Shown here piece after piece: positions 5,378 to 5,995 of a DNA stretch of 5,995 nt. Every line of letters starts with the position of its first letter. The first letter of the stretch is position 1. The stretch comes from Phycisphaerae bacterium. GTDB lineage: Bacteria; Planctomycetota; Phycisphaerae; Sedimentisphaerales; Anaerobacaceae. Location of the stretch: positions 1 to 5,995 of the forward strand of contig DAOVNI010000111.1 of NCBI GenBank assembly GCA_030630315.1, in the 5' to 3' direction. The notes below the pieces were generated by a model. It saw only the letters and a program-made list of their open reading frames with translations, did no database searches and had not been told where the DNA came from. A program made the position numbers and the translations under genes.

Positions 5378-5502
5378 GTCAAATAAAGAACGACCATCTC
5401 TACTCTTGTCAAATAGCAAAAAATCAAGCACATTCGGTCAAGCTGAGCCAGTACCAAGTTGTGCCAACGCAGCCGGGTATCGGGAGGATCCGCGATTCAG
5501 AT

Positions 5503-5530
5503 AATTGACAATTGGTAATTGGTGATTTGG
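5503..5530. repeat. Heptamer array A: AATTGGT-type, 4 units
   Basis: The units read AATTGAC, AATTGGT, AATTGGT, GATTTGG in continuous 7-bp phase; two adjacent units are identical. It directly abuts copy 2 of the palindromic CTTTCGCAGG motif. Confidence 0.6.
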
Positions 5531-5554
5531 GTCCCCGCTTTCGCAGGAATGACA
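5531..5554. repeat. Palindromic intergenic repeat (copy 2), left arm degraded
   Basis: GCTTTCGCAGGAATGACA at 5537-5554 is identical to 3020-3037. The left arm here is GTCCCCGC rather than ATTCCTGC, so the stem is imperfect. Copy 1 lies inside the inverted-repeat element; copy 2 has no such flanking arms. Confidence 0.7.
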
Positions 5555-5653
5555 AATAGACGATTCGAGGAAGTATTGCGCCCCTGGGCGTTTCCGTTCT
5601 TTAGACGGATAAAGTACCCGAAAAGAAGGCAAAAGTCAAAGGGAAAATCGATT

Positions 5654-5681
5654 CATTATTTACTATTGATTATTGATTATT
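5654..5681. repeat. Heptamer array B: GATTATT-type, 4 units
   Basis: The units are CATTATT, TACTATT, GATTATT, GATTATT in continuous phase. ATCGATT precedes them and may be a degraded fifth unit. The array is AT-rich and has no fixed reading frame, since 7 is not a multiple of 3. Confidence 0.55.
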
Positions 5682-5766
5682 TCTCTGCGGCCTCAGCGTT
5701 CTCGGCGGTAAAATAGCTAAAAATTTCGCCAATTTTCGACCAAATCTGCGGGTAGTTTTTGGGAAA

Positions 5767-5791
5767 TTTAGATTTTTCTAAAGTTTTTTTT
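5767..5791 (+). terminator. Terminator-like AT-rich hairpin with T-run
   Basis: TTTAGA (5767-5772) and TCTAAA (5777-5782) form a perfect 6-bp stem with a TTTT loop, followed by G and eight Ts. The stem is only one-third G/C, so it would be a weak intrinsic terminator. No plus-strand gene ends nearby; the closest stop is at 5088, so it could be chance in AT-rich DNA. Confidence 0.25.
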
Positions 5792-5805
5792 ACTCCTTTT
5801 CTCAC

Positions 5806-5840
5806 ATCGAGTTACGAGAATCAGAAACTGAGAATCGAGG
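5806..5840. repeat. Heptamer array C: ATCGAGN-type, 5 degenerate units
   Basis: The units are ATCGAGT, TACGAGA, ATCAGAA, ACTGAGA, ATCGAGG. Most carry C-G-A-G at positions 3-6. They hold 7-bp phase throughout despite substitutions, consistent with an older, decayed tandem array. Confidence 0.45.
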
Positions 5841-5902
5841 ACTTTTTTCGACTCAAACGCGCACATTCGCCCAATAGTAGAGGCGCGTTGTTTTACCGCC
5901 GA

Positions 5903-5993
5903 GAACAACGAACTATGAACAACGAACTATGAACAACGAACTATTAACTATCTACGAACTACTGGCAACTGGCAACCGGCGACAGTCAACTCT
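5903..5993. repeat. Heptamer array D: NAACNNN, 13 units in unbroken 7-bp phase, open at window end
   Basis: Six units alternate GAACAAC and GAACTAT, making three perfect 14-bp copies (5903-5944). Then TAACTAT, CTACGAA, CTACTGG, CAACTGG, CAACCGG, CGACAGT and CAACTCT follow. All 13 units have A at position 3 and C at position 4, while the last three positions vary. There is no insertion or deletion over 91 bases. The array may continue past the window. With 7- or 14-bp units it cannot encode a repeated peptide in one frame. Confidence 0.75.
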
Positions 5994-5995
5994 CC

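Larger units (their letters stand above)
5358..5995. other. Repeat-rich non-coding region with four heptamer arrays
   Basis: Beyond the KGG gene promoter there is no supported gene to the window end. Open frames here cross repeats, lack ribosome sites and read as low-complexity protein. The region contains four short arrays of 7-bp units of unrelated sequence, one copy of the CTTTCGCAGGAATGACA motif, and an AT-rich hairpin with a T-run. The stretch 5413-5500 shows nothing recognisable. Confidence 0.7.

Noticed and set aside
5438..5716. Overlapping open frames on both strands near the right end
   Set aside because: Both cross the palindromic repeat and heptamer arrays, have no ribosome sites and read as translated repeats.
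5903..5993. CRISPR array
   Set aside because: The units are 7 or 14 bp and contiguous with no spacers; no cas gene is present.

Overview
The window is a typical accessory stretch of a bacterial chromosome. It most resembles a member of the Planctomycetota, perhaps the Phycisphaerae/Sedimentisphaerales side. That is an inference from three things: an exported protein with a PEP-CTERM sorting tail, a ParA-type ATPase fused to a glycogen-binding (AMPK/CBM48-like) domain, and long repeat-rich intergenic spacers. No rRNA, tRNA or CRISPR array was seen.

Layout. Positions 1-861 hold the 3' part of a ParA-CBM48 fusion gene whose ATPase start lies outside the window. A short G/C-skewed spacer with an imperfect inverted repeat follows. 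Positions 1186-1800 encode a secreted proprotein-convertase P-domain protein with a PEP-CTERM anchor. Positions 1909-2810 form a tight two-gene unit: an unrecognised 101-residue protein with a perfect Shine-Dalgarno, and a dCTP-deaminase-family protein starting at TTG. The spacer 2811-3453 has no convincing gene but carries dispersed-repeat motifs, a 122-bp MITE-like inverted-repeat element, and a strong promoter with an overlapping dyad.

Positions 3460-5088 are a second two-gene unit. It encodes an XRE-HTH fused to an ImmA/IrrE zinc peptidase, followed 15 nt later by an unrecognised 162-residue protein. A small basic KGG-type protein runs convergently (5342-5097, minus). Its near-consensus promoter places the transcription start on the ATG, so it is probably leaderless. 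The final 640 bases (5358-5995) are non-coding and contain four unrelated arrays of 7-bp tandem units; the longest is 13 units in strict heptad phase.

How the genes may work together. The HTH-peptidase and its downstream partner look like a self-regulated stress, toxin-antitoxin-like or phage-response module, with a candidate operator sitting on its own promoter. The dCTP-deaminase pair acts on the nucleotide pool and has several substitutions at normally conserved positions, so it may be a specialised paralogue rather than the housekeeping enzyme. These roles are inferred from domain content and arrangement. The best leads are the ParA-CBM48 fusion, the variant deaminase with its small partner, the HTH-ImmA pair and the heptamer arrays.
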